This document shows, piece by piece, positions 17,110 to 25,448 of a DNA stretch of 46,100 nucleotides (the first letter of the stretch is position 1; each line of letters opens with the position of its first letter). Source of the stretch: Chloroflexota bacterium (GTDB lineage: Bacteria > Chloroflexota > Dehalococcoidia > CAUJGQ01); contig CAUJGQ010000159.1 of the NCBI GenBank assembly GCA_963170165.1, positions 1-46,100 on the forward strand, given 5' to 3'. The notes under the pieces were generated by a model. It was not told where the DNA came from and ran no database searches. It saw only the letters and a list, made by a program, of their open reading frames with translations. A program made the position numbers and the translations under genes.

Positions 17110-18453
17110 CTACAGATCCCGTTCCAGTGCGCTCAACTCCTGGCGGGTCGGATCCTGGCGGCCATAACGCGCGGCGGCAAAGCGATCGCTGAGGGTTGCG
17201 GCGCTGGGACGGGCCAGCGTCTCGGTCAGCACCGGTGCAAACTCGTGCGGCGTGGCAGCGGCCGGCCGGGGCCGGCCGGCATCCTCGGCGCGGCGCAGCG
17301 CACGCAGGTACAGCCGCCGCACGCGGAGGATTCCATCTGGTAAGTCCGGCTCCTGTTCACCCGGACCGCGCCGGAACCGCCCGAGCAGGGCATTCGCCAG
17401 CGCCCCCAGGTCCGCGCCGAGACCGCCCTCGCGCAACGCCTCGCGCTGCTCATCGTCGTCCTGTGCGCGGGCGGGACGGCGCAGCCGCCGGTAAGCCCAC
17501 CACAACACGGCGCCGATCACCGCCAGCACGGCCAGCAGGAAGATGGCTTTACCCAAGAAGACCAGAATCGCCGCCGGACCACCACGCTCAGCGTTGCGGT
17601 TGACCTGTTCTGCCCCCTCGGTGGCGATGCGGTTGAGCTGCGGCCACTCCAGCGGCCGGCCGCCGGTGATCAGGCGTAGCAGCCAGGTAATGAGAACGGC
17701 GAATGGGAAGGCGATCACCAGGATGACCAGATCCATTAGCCGCAACAACAACAGCCCCAGTGGCGCCAGCGCCCGGTTGATGGCGCCGATCGGGAACAGC
17801 CCTACCAGCGCGCTCAGCACCGCCAGCGCGCCCACCGTACCACCCAACGTCACCAGCCACGGGCCACGCAGGGTGATGCCCGCCGCGGCATCGCCACGGG
17901 AGAGATGCACCAGGGCCAGCGTGAACAGCCCGGTCATGAAGTACGGAAGCGCTCCGGCATTGATGGTGCCGGCGGCATCGCTGCCTTGCCCAAACATCAG
18001 CAGCACGACCACCAGTGGCAGTCCCACGCTGTAGGAGAGCAGTGCCCGCTGCTGAGTGATCTCCCGTTGCGCCACCGCCGCGCCACGCAGCCAGGCAGCG
18101 CCGGTCAGCAACAGCGCCCACACGGCCGGCCAGCGGGTGCTAAGAAACGCTTCAGGATCGTTCAGCAGCGGCCGCAGCCAGCCCAGGTACAGGGGGATGC
18201 CCTCGTACGCCAGCCCGCCGAGGAACAGCAGGCCGGCCACGGTCAGCACCATCGCTGCCACGATCACGACCATGGCACTGACATCGAAGCGCAACAGCAG
18301 CTTCACAAGGTAGAAGCCGCCGAAGATGGCGAGCGGCATGATGAAGAGCGGCGGGCCGCTTCCCCCGGCCGCATCAGCCAGCAACGCGGCAGCCATGGTC
18401 AGCAGGATCGCCTCCCCCAGGAGCAGGCTCCAGTCTGCCAGCCGCCGAATCAT
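17110..18453 (-). CDS. polytopic membrane protein with C-terminal DUF4129 domain
   Basis: A 447-residue integral membrane protein with about nine hydrophobic helices in the first ~320 residues and a soluble C-terminal domain. The tail carries the DUF4129 pattern: ILRVRRLYLRALRRAEDAG, then TPHEFAPVLTE and LSDRFAAARYGRQ. Such domains normally occur in moxR-DUF58-transglutaminase clusters, sometimes as the last domain of the transglutaminase itself. Here no transglutaminase gene is present. The ATG follows GGGAGG. It is the third gene of the moxR-DUF58-DUF4129 operon, 42 bases after DUF58. A role in envelope or chaperone-assisted protein maturation is inferred from the family context only. Confidence 0.8.
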   Translation of the reverse strand: MIRRLADWSLLLGEAILLTMAAALLADAAGGSGPPLFIMPLAIFGGFYLVKLLLRFDVSAMVVIVAAMVLTVAGLLFLGGLAYEGIPLYLGWLRPLLNDPEAFLSTRWPAVWALLLTGAAWLRGAAVAQREITQQRALLSYSVGLPLVVVLLMFGQGSDAAGTINAGALPYFMTGLFTLALVHLSRGDAAAGITLRGPWLVTLGGTVGALAVLSALVGLFPIGAINRALAPLGLLLLRLMDLVILVIAFPFAVLITWLLRLITGGRPLEWPQLNRIATEGAEQVNRNAERGGPAAILVFLGKAIFLLAVLAVIGAVLWWAYRRLRRPARAQDDDEQREALREGGLGADLGALANALLGRFRRGPGEQEPDLPDGILRVRRLYLRALRRAEDAGRPRPAAATPHEFAPVLTETLARPSAATLSDRFAAARYGRQDPTRQELSALERDL

Positions 18454-18495
18454 CGCGTCACGCCTCCCGCCGTCATTCTGGCACGGTCCTGCCGA

Positions 18496-19812
18496 TCACA
18501 CGCCAGGCGGGCGCGCCCACGGACTGACCGGCTCTGCCGTCACCCGCGCCGCCGGGGCTGCGCCCGTTGGCGGTGGTACCGCCGGCGTGCCCTTGGCAGC
18601 CCAACCGTGCTCCAGCGCACGCATGGCCGTTGAAAGATCATGGACATGCACACCAGCCAGCGCGGGCACGTCGTCATCGGCCACCCACAGCAACGTCACC
18701 GGATAGCCCCTTCGCGCCAGCCGCTCCAGCCGCGCCCCGAGACCGTCAGGCAGGTAGGCCGCGACCGTCACAATCGTCGCGCCGGCGGGCAGCTTCCGTA
18801 CTGTCTCCTCGATCACGCCTTCCAGCGGCGCAATGGTAAACGGTGAAACCATTGCCAACGATTCCAGGATGCGGGTCAACTGCTCAGGATCCCGTCCCGG
18901 GGCAATGCTGATCGGCCGGTCGGCGCCGGGATAGCTGCTGTTCGCGATCAATCCGACGGAGTACCGCTGCTGCTCGCCCCAAGCCGCCACCGAGCCGGCG
19001 ACGGTGATGGCCGATTCCAGCCGCACGGGGTCGTACCCCTCCCAGGAGAAGGCGAAGGTATCAACGTTGAGGGCGACAAGGAGATACAGCGATGAGGAAG
19101 GCTCGAACACACGGGACTGTAACTGCTGGCGGCGTGCGGTTGCTTTCCAGTCAATGCGCTTGAGTGGATCGCCGGGGCGGTAGTCGCGCACACCAGCGAT
19201 GCGGCTGGGATCTTCGAAGATGCGCGATCCGGAGCGGGCATCGCCAAAGGGCCGCTCCGACGGCAGGCCAAGGGCGGGTAGATCCACCACGCGCGGCAGC
19301 ACGGTGACGTAGTCACGCGTTTCGATCTCCCGGTCATCGGGAAACAGGCCGAAGATATCGCCCGAGCGTAGCCGCACCGGCCCAAATCGGAAGTAGCCAC
19401 GGCGCTGGCAGAGAAAGTGATGGCGCCAGCTCACCCGTTCGTACCAGGCGAGCGAGGTGCCACGGGCGATGACGGCCGTTTCCGGCGCTCCAGAGGGGGC
19501 GGTGTGGGCGTCGCGGGCCGGTAGCGCCTCCGGCACCGACTCGCGGACCTCGATCCAGGGCAGAGGCAGCATCTTGCGGTTGGCGATGCTGAAGCGCACC
19601 TCCAGATCCTCACCAACGAACGCCCGCCGGTTCTCCAGTGTGCGTGTGTAGGAGACACGCTCCAGTGACAGCCGGCTCCACATGCGCGCCACCGCACCGG
19701 CAAGCAGAATCAAAGCACCCACCGCAGCGACGGCCGGCTCGCGGATACCGATGCCGACCAGCAACAGCAGTACTGCCGTGCTCACCCATATCTGCCGGAA
19801 GAAAACGGCCAT
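18496..19812 (-). CDS. DUF58 domain protein (VWA-like, MoxR-associated)
   Basis: A 438-residue protein with two N-terminal membrane helices (residues ~9-42), a beta-rich middle region, and the diagnostic DUF58 motif YRPGDPLKRIDWKATARR at 211-228. The rest resembles a degenerate von Willebrand A fold (VALNVDTF, then TIVTVAAYLPDG and PVTLLWVADDD) without a complete metal-ion-dependent adhesion site. DUF58 proteins act with MoxR ATPases in poorly defined assembly or envelope processes. The ATG at 19812 starts just after the moxR stop (20-base gap) and begins with a normal membrane-anchor sequence, while longer N-termini overlap moxR. A Pro/Ala-rich tail ends the protein. Confidence 0.88.
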   Translation of the reverse strand: MAVFFRQIWVSTAVLLLLVGIGIREPAVAAVGALILLAGAVARMWSRLSLERVSYTRTLENRRAFVGEDLEVRFSIANRKMLPLPWIEVRESVPEALPARDAHTAPSGAPETAVIARGTSLAWYERVSWRHHFLCQRRGYFRFGPVRLRSGDIFGLFPDDREIETRDYVTVLPRVVDLPALGLPSERPFGDARSGSRIFEDPSRIAGVRDYRPGDPLKRIDWKATARRQQLQSRVFEPSSSLYLLVALNVDTFAFSWEGYDPVRLESAITVAGSVAAWGEQQRYSVGLIANSSYPGADRPISIAPGRDPEQLTRILESLAMVSPFTIAPLEGVIEETVRKLPAGATIVTVAAYLPDGLGARLERLARRGYPVTLLWVADDDVPALAGVHVHDLSTAMRALEHGWAAKGTPAVPPPTGAAPAARVTAEPVSPWARPPGV

Positions 19813-19832
19813 CTGGCTGCCTGCAACCGTTC

Positions 19833-20807
19833 CTACTCCAATACGGGGACCGGAACGGAATCGAGGATCTCCTGCACAATCGTATCGGCGTTGCGGCCGC
19901 GGAGGCGGGTCTGCGAGGAGAGGATCAGCCGGTGCGGGAGCAAGTGCGGGGCGATGTGCTTGATGTCGTCCGGCAGGATGTAGGCCCGGCCACGCACCGC
20001 CGCCAGCGCCCGTGCCGCGCGGAACAGGGCGAGGCTGGCGCGGGGGCTGGCACCTAGTTCCAGGCCTGGATGCTCGCGGGTGGCGCGCACGAGCGAGAGC
20101 GCGTACCGGCGCACGACCGGCTCGCAATAGACCGAGGCGACGGCATCGATCAGCCGCAACAGCTCATCGCCGGTGACGACGGGCTCTAGCGCCGTCAGCG
20201 GGCTGCGCTGCTGGAACCGAAGCAGCATCTCATCCTCTTCGGCGTCGTCGGGATAACCCATCTTCAGCTTGAGCAAGAAGCGGTCAAGCTGCGCCTCGGG
20301 CAGGGGGAAGGTACCCTCCAGCTCGATAGGATTTTGGGTGGCGAGGACCAGGAACGGCCGGGGCAAGACCAGCGTCTCCCCATCCACCGTCACTTGCCGT
20401 TCCTCCATCGCCTCCAGCAGCGCGGACTGCGTACGAGGAGTGGCGCGGTTGATCTCGTCTGCGAGGACGATCTGGCTGATCAGCGGGCCGGGCCGGAACT
20501 GGAACTCGCCGGAGCGCTGGTTGTAAACGTTGATCCCGGTGACATCCGATGGAATCAGGTCGGGTGTGAACTGGATCCGCCGGAAGGTGCAATCCAGGCT
20601 GCGGGCGATGGCCTTGGCCAGTGTCGTCTTGCCGGTGCCGGGCACGTCTTCGACGAGAATATGGCCCTCGGCCAGCATGGCGACAAGCACCAGGTCGATG
20701 ACATCGTCTTTGCCGACGATTACCTGACTAATGCTGGACTTGATGCGGGCTCCGGTGGCAGCGATGGTGGCGACGGCGTTCGCGGTAGTCTGGTCGATAC
20801 TGGTCAC
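19833..20807 (-). CDS. moxR: MoxR-family AAA+ ATPase
   Basis: A 324-residue AAA+ ATPase. The P-loop is EDVPGTGKTTLAK (GTGKT 57-61), Walker B is IVLADEIN (Asp117-Glu118), followed by NRATPRTQSALLEAMEERQVTVDGE, sensor 1 in LATQNPIELEGTFPLPEAQLDRF, and a lid domain with GASPRASLALFRAARALAAVRGR. MoxR proteins work as chaperone-like ATPases for VWA-containing partners; here the adjacent DUF58 product is the obvious one, and the distant NorD-like VWA protein at 27896-31252 is a second possible client. The GTG at 20807 follows AGGAGA at 10 bases and yields the standard N-terminus. Confidence 0.92.
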   Translation of the reverse strand: MTSIDQTTANAVATIAATGARIKSSISQVIVGKDDVIDLVLVAMLAEGHILVEDVPGTGKTTLAKAIARSLDCTFRRIQFTPDLIPSDVTGINVYNQRSGEFQFRPGPLISQIVLADEINRATPRTQSALLEAMEERQVTVDGETLVLPRPFLVLATQNPIELEGTFPLPEAQLDRFLLKLKMGYPDDAEEDEMLLRFQQRSPLTALEPVVTGDELLRLIDAVASVYCEPVVRRYALSLVRATREHPGLELGASPRASLALFRAARALAAVRGRAYILPDDIKHIAPHLLPHRLILSSQTRLRGRNADTIVQEILDSVPVPVLE

Positions 20808-20851
20808 GGGCGGCGCTTCTCCTGGCTGGGCCCGTGGCCCGCTAGACTGGA

Positions 20852-20880
20852 ATGGTATGCGGCGCGCCGGGAAGAGACAA
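20852..20880 (-). promoter_or_regulatory. candidate promoter of the moxR operon
   Basis: Minus-strand TTGTCT (20875-20880), 17 bases, then TACCAT (20852-20857) in the divergent gap between moxR and the FAD oxidoreductase gene. The hexamers are moderate matches with ideal spacing. Confidence 0.4.
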
Positions 20881-20903
20881 GGCAACCCGCGGGAGGCCCA
20901 GCC

Positions 20904-22022
20904 ATGACTGCATCCACTTACGACACGGCGGTCATCGGGGCGGGGATACTCGGCGCGGCAACGGCATGGCGGCTGGCCCGTGCCGGCCAGCGCGTGGTGA
21001 TCCTGGAGGCCGGCGCCGCCAGCGCGGGGGCAACGGGTAACAGCTTCTCCTGGCTCAACGCCGTCTCCAAGGAGCCGGAGGCGTATCACCGGCTAAACGC
21101 GCTGGGCGCAGCGGAGTACGAACGCCTGGCGGATGCGCTGGGACGAGACTTCCGCCAGGGTAGCGGCTGCCTGGAGTGGGCAGCAGAGGAGGACGGCATC
21201 ACGGCGCTCCGGCAGAAGGCCGCGCGTCTCCAAACGCGCGGCTACGCGGCGGAGATCATAAGCGGCGCAGCCGTGCGCGCGTTGGAGCCGCACCTGCGCA
21301 TCGCCTCTGACGCCGTTGCGGTACATTACCCCAACGATCGCTGGGTGGACGCACCCGAGGTGACCGCCGCGTTGCTGGCAGACGGCCGCAAGTATGGCGT
21401 CGAGATCCGTGAAGCCGCCCCTGTCACCGGCTTCCACCGTCACGGCCGCCGTGTGCTGGTGGTCGAGGCCGGAGGCGAATGGGTGCAGGCGGAATCCGTG
21501 GCCATCTGCGCGGGTACCGGCGTTCCGGCGATTGTGCACATGCTTGGCCTTGCACTGCCGGTGAACCGACAGCCGGGCCTGCTGGCGATCACGTCGCCCC
21601 TACCGGCCGGCATCCTCTCGCGGGTGGTGTATGCGCCCGGTATCCATCTGCGCCCCGATAGCAGCGGTGGCCTGCGTCTGGGTGCGGCCGGCACCGACGC
21701 GCTTACTCTGGAGGACACTCCCATCGAACCCATTCCCGGCGGTGGAGAGATCCTGTTGCATCGGGCGGCGGCGCTGCTAGGGTTGTCCGCCTCAGTCTCC
21801 GTCAAGCGCGTCTACATCGGCGCACGGCCCGTGCCGGCGGATGGCCTGCCGGCGGTTGGGCGGCTGCCCGGCCTCGACAATGTCTGTGTCGCCGTCACCC
21901 ACTCCGGCATTACACTCGGGCCCCTGCTCGGACGGCTGCTGGCGGAGGAGATGCTCGGCAGTCCGCCGTCATCATTGCTGAGCGGTTTCCGGCCGGAGCG
22001 GCTGACGCAGGTGGTAGGATGA
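20904..22022 (+). CDS. FAD-dependent oxidoreductase, D-amino-acid dehydrogenase (DadA)-like
   Basis: A 372-residue flavoprotein of the DAO family. The N-terminal Rossmann motif is AVIGAGILGAATAWRLARAG followed by the ribose-binding Glu in VVILEAG; the GNSFSWLNAVSKEP segment resembles the FAD-adjacent loop of DadA/glycine oxidase relatives. The second FAD segment is the C-terminal GARPVPADGLPAVGRLPGLDNVCVAVTHSGITLGPLLG. The substrate, probably an amine or D-amino acid, is unknown. The ATG has GGGAGG 8 bases upstream. It is divergent from moxR and followed on the same strand by cinA after a 76-base gap, so an operon is possible but not required. Confidence 0.85.
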   Translation: MTASTYDTAVIGAGILGAATAWRLARAGQRVVILEAGAASAGATGNSFSWLNAVSKEPEAYHRLNALGAAEYERLADALGRDFRQGSGCLEWAAEEDGITALRQKAARLQTRGYAAEIISGAAVRALEPHLRIASDAVAVHYPNDRWVDAPEVTAALLADGRKYGVEIREAAPVTGFHRHGRRVLVVEAGGEWVQAESVAICAGTGVPAIVHMLGLALPVNRQPGLLAITSPLPAGILSRVVYAPGIHLRPDSSGGLRLGAAGTDALTLEDTPIEPIPGGGEILLHRAAALLGLSASVSVKRVYIGARPVPADGLPAVGRLPGLDNVCVAVTHSGITLGPLLGRLLAEEMLGSPPSSLLSGFRPERLTQVVG

Positions 22023-22098
22023 CCGGTCGCGCCGGCGCGGTAGACTCCAATGAACCGCTGCCATCTCGTATCCTTCATGACGAGCAAGGGGGCGGCGC

Positions 22099-23331
22099 AT
22101 GAAGGCTGAGATCATCTCCATTGGCACGGAAATCCTGCTCGGCGACATCCTGGACACCAACACCAACTACATCGCCCAACGCCTGCCGGGGCTGGGCATC
22201 GACCTCTACACCACGCACCAGATCGGCGACAACCTGGAACGGCTCACCGAGCTGCTGCGGGTGGCATGGAGCCGCTCAGACGTGATCCTGTGCACAGGTG
22301 GCCTCGGCCCTACCGAGGACGACGTCACCCGCGACGGCATCGCCGCCATGCTGGGCGAGACGCCAGAGGTGGACCAGCGGCTGGAAGAAGAGCTGCGGCA
22401 GTGGTTCGGGCGGCGTGGTGCGCACATGCCGGAGCGCAACCTCAAGCAGGCCTGGCTCACCCCCTCGACCAAAGACATCCCCAACCCGCGCGGCACTGCT
22501 CCCGGTTGGTGGAGCGAGAAGGACGGCCGCATCATCATCGCCATGCCGGGCCCGCCGGCCGAGATGTCACGCATGTGGGACAAGGAGGTAGCCCCTCGGC
22601 TGCGCGAGCGCGCGACCGACGCGGTGATTGTCTCCCATACGGTCAAGACGGTGGGGCTTGGCGAAGGCACAGTTGATGAGATGGTCAGCGCGCTGCTCAA
22701 GAGCCGCAACCCGTCAATCGGCGTCTACGCCAAGGCAGACGGTATCCACCTGCGTATTACGGCCAAGGCGCCCACCGAGGCCGAGGCGAGGGAACTGATC
22801 GCGCCGGTACAGGAGGAGATTGAGCGGATTCTCGGGCCAGCGGTGTGGGGCCATGACGATGACACCATGGAGCTGGCCATCGGCCGGCTACTGCGGGAAC
22901 GCGGCCTCACCCTGGCAACGATGGAGTCGGCTACCGGTGGCCTGCTCGCCAGCACAATCACCGATGCGCCCGGTTCCTCGTCCTACTTTCGCGGTGGCCT
23001 CGTCGCCTACGCCACCGAGCAGAAGATCGCCTGGGGCGTACCAGCAGAGGTCGTGGAGCAGCACGGCGTGATCTCTCCGGAGTGTGCGAAAGCGATGGCC
23101 GCCGCCGCCCATGCGCAGCTGCACACCGACATTGGCGTGGCCGTCACCGGCGTAGCCGGGCCAGATGAGCAGGAGGGCAAGCCCGTCGGCACCATGCACG
23201 TCGCCGTTCACGACGGCTTCGACGATCACGTCATCTCGTACCAGTTCGCTCAGGGGCGGGAGGCCGCCAAGCGCCGGGCGGTGACGGTGGCGTTCCAGCT
23301 GTTGCGGCGCGTTCTGCTGGCGCGAGGCTAG
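22099..23331 (+). CDS. cinA: CinA: nicotinamide-nucleotide amidase / competence-damage protein
   Basis: A full-length 410-residue CinA. The N-terminal MoCF-like domain (MKAEIISIGTEILLGDILDTNTNYIAQRL and LCTGGLGPTEDDVTRDGIAAML) corresponds to the ADP-ribose pyrophosphatase part, and the C-terminal domain (residues ~255-405) has the PncC nicotinamide-nucleotide amidase hallmarks ATMESATGGLLASTITDAPGSSSYFRGGLVAYATEQK and VAVTGVAGPDEQEGKPVGT. The role is pyridine-nucleotide salvage, recycling NMN to NaMN, which also links to competence in some bacteria. The ATG follows AAGGGGG. It is separated by three bases from the downstream hydrolase start, implying translational coupling. Confidence 0.95.
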   Translation: MKAEIISIGTEILLGDILDTNTNYIAQRLPGLGIDLYTTHQIGDNLERLTELLRVAWSRSDVILCTGGLGPTEDDVTRDGIAAMLGETPEVDQRLEEELRQWFGRRGAHMPERNLKQAWLTPSTKDIPNPRGTAPGWWSEKDGRIIIAMPGPPAEMSRMWDKEVAPRLRERATDAVIVSHTVKTVGLGEGTVDEMVSALLKSRNPSIGVYAKADGIHLRITAKAPTEAEARELIAPVQEEIERILGPAVWGHDDDTMELAIGRLLRERGLTLATMESATGGLLASTITDAPGSSSYFRGGLVAYATEQKIAWGVPAEVVEQHGVISPECAKAMAAAAHAQLHTDIGVAVTGVAGPDEQEGKPVGTMHVAVHDGFDDHVISYQFAQGREAAKRRAVTVAFQLLRRVLLARG

Positions 23332-23334
23332 CTC

Positions 23335-24321
23335 GTGGGACGGGTACCTGAGCCGCTGCGCCTGACGCTGGGCGCCAACAACATCTACCTGCTGCGGGAC
23401 GGCAGCGATGCCCTGCTGGTGGACGCCGGCCCGGATTATGCGGGTGCATGGGAAGCGCTGATCGCCCAACTGGGCCAGCACGGCATCACCCCCGCCGATG
23501 TCCGCCAGGTGGTGCTTACCCACTACCACCGCGATCACGCGGGATTGGCGGCGCGCTGGCAGGCGGAGGGAGCACGGATCATCGGCGGACGTGACGATGC
23601 GCCGCAGTTGCTGCACCAGCCCGCTGACCGGCAGCTGCTGCGCGAGCGTGCCGCTGCCGTGCTGGCGCATAACGGCGTAGCCAGGGAACAGGCGTGGTGG
23701 AGCATCCCTGCCCGCGAGGGCGCCGGTGACCACCGTGCAGCAGATGGCCACGGGGCGTGGCCGGGCCAGTTGCGGATCACGCCGCTGGCACCGGATGTCC
23801 TGGTGGACGGCGGCGACTGCATCACGCTAGGCGGCCGGCTGTTGACGGTTACCGCCTGTCCTGGCCATACTCCCGGCTCGATCCTGCTGCAGGACGAACG
23901 CGGCGGCGACGTCTTCACCGGTGATCACCTGCTGCCCCAGCAGGTTGCCACGGTCGGCATCCAATTCCGTGATGGGGAGCGCTGGCCCAGTATGCCGCCG
24001 TTCGTCCGCTCTCTGGAACAGACGCGGGCGCTGGCAGGCCGGCGGGCGTTGCCGGGCCACGGTGAACCGGTCGCAGATACCGGCGACGCGGCATCCTGGT
24101 CGCTGCGCTACATCGAACGGCGGCTGACACGTATCCAGCGGCGGCTTGCTGGTGGTCCGGCAACGGCGTACGAGATCGTCCAGGCGCTGTTCCCCCGTCA
24201 TCAGCCCGAGCACCTGGTCACCTTGATGACCGAGGTGATTGGCCTGCTCGACCTGCTGCATGAGCGCGGGCAGGCGCGCACGGTAGACGATGAGCCTCCC
24301 CTCCAGTGGGCATCGACCTGA
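23335..24321 (+). CDS. metallo-beta-lactamase-fold hydrolase (LACTB2-like)
   Basis: A 328-residue MBL-fold protein. The metal motif THYHRDHAGL (His63, His65, Asp67, His68) supplies the dinuclear site; further ligands lie in CPGHTPGS (His), FTGDHLL (Asp) and LPGHGEP (His). The C-terminal ~70 residues (RYIERRLTRIQRRL, then ATAYEIVQALFP) look like the winged-helix tail of LACTB2-like endoribonuclease or hydroxyacyl-hydrolase relatives. The GTG start lies 3 bases after the cinA stop, with its ribosome site inside cinA. The substrate, thioester or RNA, cannot be decided from sequence. Confidence 0.86.
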   Translation: MGRVPEPLRLTLGANNIYLLRDGSDALLVDAGPDYAGAWEALIAQLGQHGITPADVRQVVLTHYHRDHAGLAARWQAEGARIIGGRDDAPQLLHQPADRQLLRERAAAVLAHNGVAREQAWWSIPAREGAGDHRAADGHGAWPGQLRITPLAPDVLVDGGDCITLGGRLLTVTACPGHTPGSILLQDERGGDVFTGDHLLPQQVATVGIQFRDGERWPSMPPFVRSLEQTRALAGRRALPGHGEPVADTGDAASWSLRYIERRLTRIQRRLAGGPATAYEIVQALFPRHQPEHLVTLMTEVIGLLDLLHERGQARTVDDEPPLQWAST

Positions 24322-24368
24322 GCGCGCCGGTGATGTCCGAAACCGGCGACAGGTGAGGGCGGAGATCG

Positions 24369-25268
24369 ATGAACCGCAGCGCACCCACGCAGCACCCACT
24401 TCAGCACCGCTACGCCGACCTCGGCGATGTGCGCATGCATTATGTCGAGGCCGGGCCGGCGCAAGCACCGCTGGTCGTACTCCTTCATGGCTTTCCGGAG
24501 TTCTGGTACTCGTGGCGCCATCAGTTACCCGCGCTGGCCGGGGCGGGGTTGCGGGTAGTGGCGCCGGATATGCGTGGCTACAATCTCTCAGACAAGCCGG
24601 CCGGCACGGCCGCTTATCATACCGACCTGCTCACGCGCGATGTAGCGCGGCTCATTCAGGCGCTCGGCGCGGAGCGAGCGATGGTCGTGGGGCACGATTG
24701 GGGCGCAGTGGTGGCCTGGCTGTTCGCGATGCGGTATCCGCGGATGGTGGAGCGGCTGGCGATCCTCAACGTGCCTCACCCGGCGATGCTGCGCGCCGGG
24801 TTGAGGCAACCGCGTCAGTGGCGTAAGAGTTGGTACGTCTTCTTCTTTCAGCTGCCTTGGCTACCCGAGTGGGGCTTTCGTGCCCGCCGCTACCGCACCA
24901 TCCGCCGGCTGTTCCGCTCTGATCCGGTGCGTGCCGGGGCCTTTAGCGATGATGACATTGACCGCTATATCGAAGCGCTGGCCCAGCCCGGCGCCCTCAC
25001 CGCCACCATCAACTACTACCGCGCCCTGGTGCGGTACCATCCGCGCGGGCTTGGCCACGATCTGCGGGTGATTCAGGCGCCCGCGCTGGTTATCTGGGGT
25101 GAGCAGGACCGCGCGCTCGAGCCATCGTTGGCCGAACCACCGCGCCACTGGGTGCCGGATCTGCGGATCGAGCGTCTACCAGACGCCTCCCATTGGGTGC
25201 AGGTCGACCGGCCGGAAGCCGTCAACCCCCTGCTGCTGGAGTTTCTGCGCCCCACAATCGCCCCCTGA
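24369..25268 (+). CDS. alpha/beta-hydrolase, epoxide-hydrolase-like
   Basis: A 299-residue alpha/beta-hydrolase. The oxyanion motif HGFPEFWYSWRHQ begins at His40, the nucleophile is Asp110 in VVGHDWGAVVAW, the acid is probably Asp247 in IWGEQDRAL, and the base is His275 in DASHWVQ. An Asp nucleophile, an HGxP motif and aromatic cap residues (a Trp-Tyr at 155-156 and Tyr-Tyr at 216-217) fit soluble epoxide hydrolases; haloalkane dehalogenases also use Asp but lack the paired Tyr. It follows the MBL gene by 47 bases and may be co-transcribed with cinA. Confidence 0.88.
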   Translation: MNRSAPTQHPLQHRYADLGDVRMHYVEAGPAQAPLVVLLHGFPEFWYSWRHQLPALAGAGLRVVAPDMRGYNLSDKPAGTAAYHTDLLTRDVARLIQALGAERAMVVGHDWGAVVAWLFAMRYPRMVERLAILNVPHPAMLRAGLRQPRQWRKSWYVFFFQLPWLPEWGFRARRYRTIRRLFRSDPVRAGAFSDDDIDRYIEALAQPGALTATINYYRALVRYHPRGLGHDLRVIQAPALVIWGEQDRALEPSLAEPPRHWVPDLRIERLPDASHWVQVDRPEAVNPLLLEFLRPTIAP

Positions 25269-25330
25269 GCTGCCGGATCCTGACACCGGTCATTACCGCA
25301 ACGCCGAATAGCTTACCTACTGACATGATT

Positions 25331-25351
25331 GTCTGCCCGTGCCGGACAGAC
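25331..25351. promoter_or_regulatory. stem-loop between the epoxide-hydrolase gene and the secreted-protein gene
   Basis: GTCTGcCCG-TGC-CGGaCAGAC pairs over 8 of 9 positions with a 3-base loop. There is no T tract, so it is not a convincing terminator. It could lie in the leader of the downstream gene or end the upstream message. Confidence 0.3.
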
Positions 25352-25448
25352 GTAGCTGTGTACGGGCGAATGATGGAAGCAGGCCCGGCCGAGGGCCCGC
25401 GAGGAGCGCGTGACATCCCCGCGGGCCGCGCTGGCGGAGGTGCCTGCC

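Noticed and set aside
20334-20903. Long in-frame extension upstream of the FAD oxidoreductase
   Set aside because: It is antisense to moxR. The GGGAGG-preceded ATG at 20904 matches the family N-terminus.
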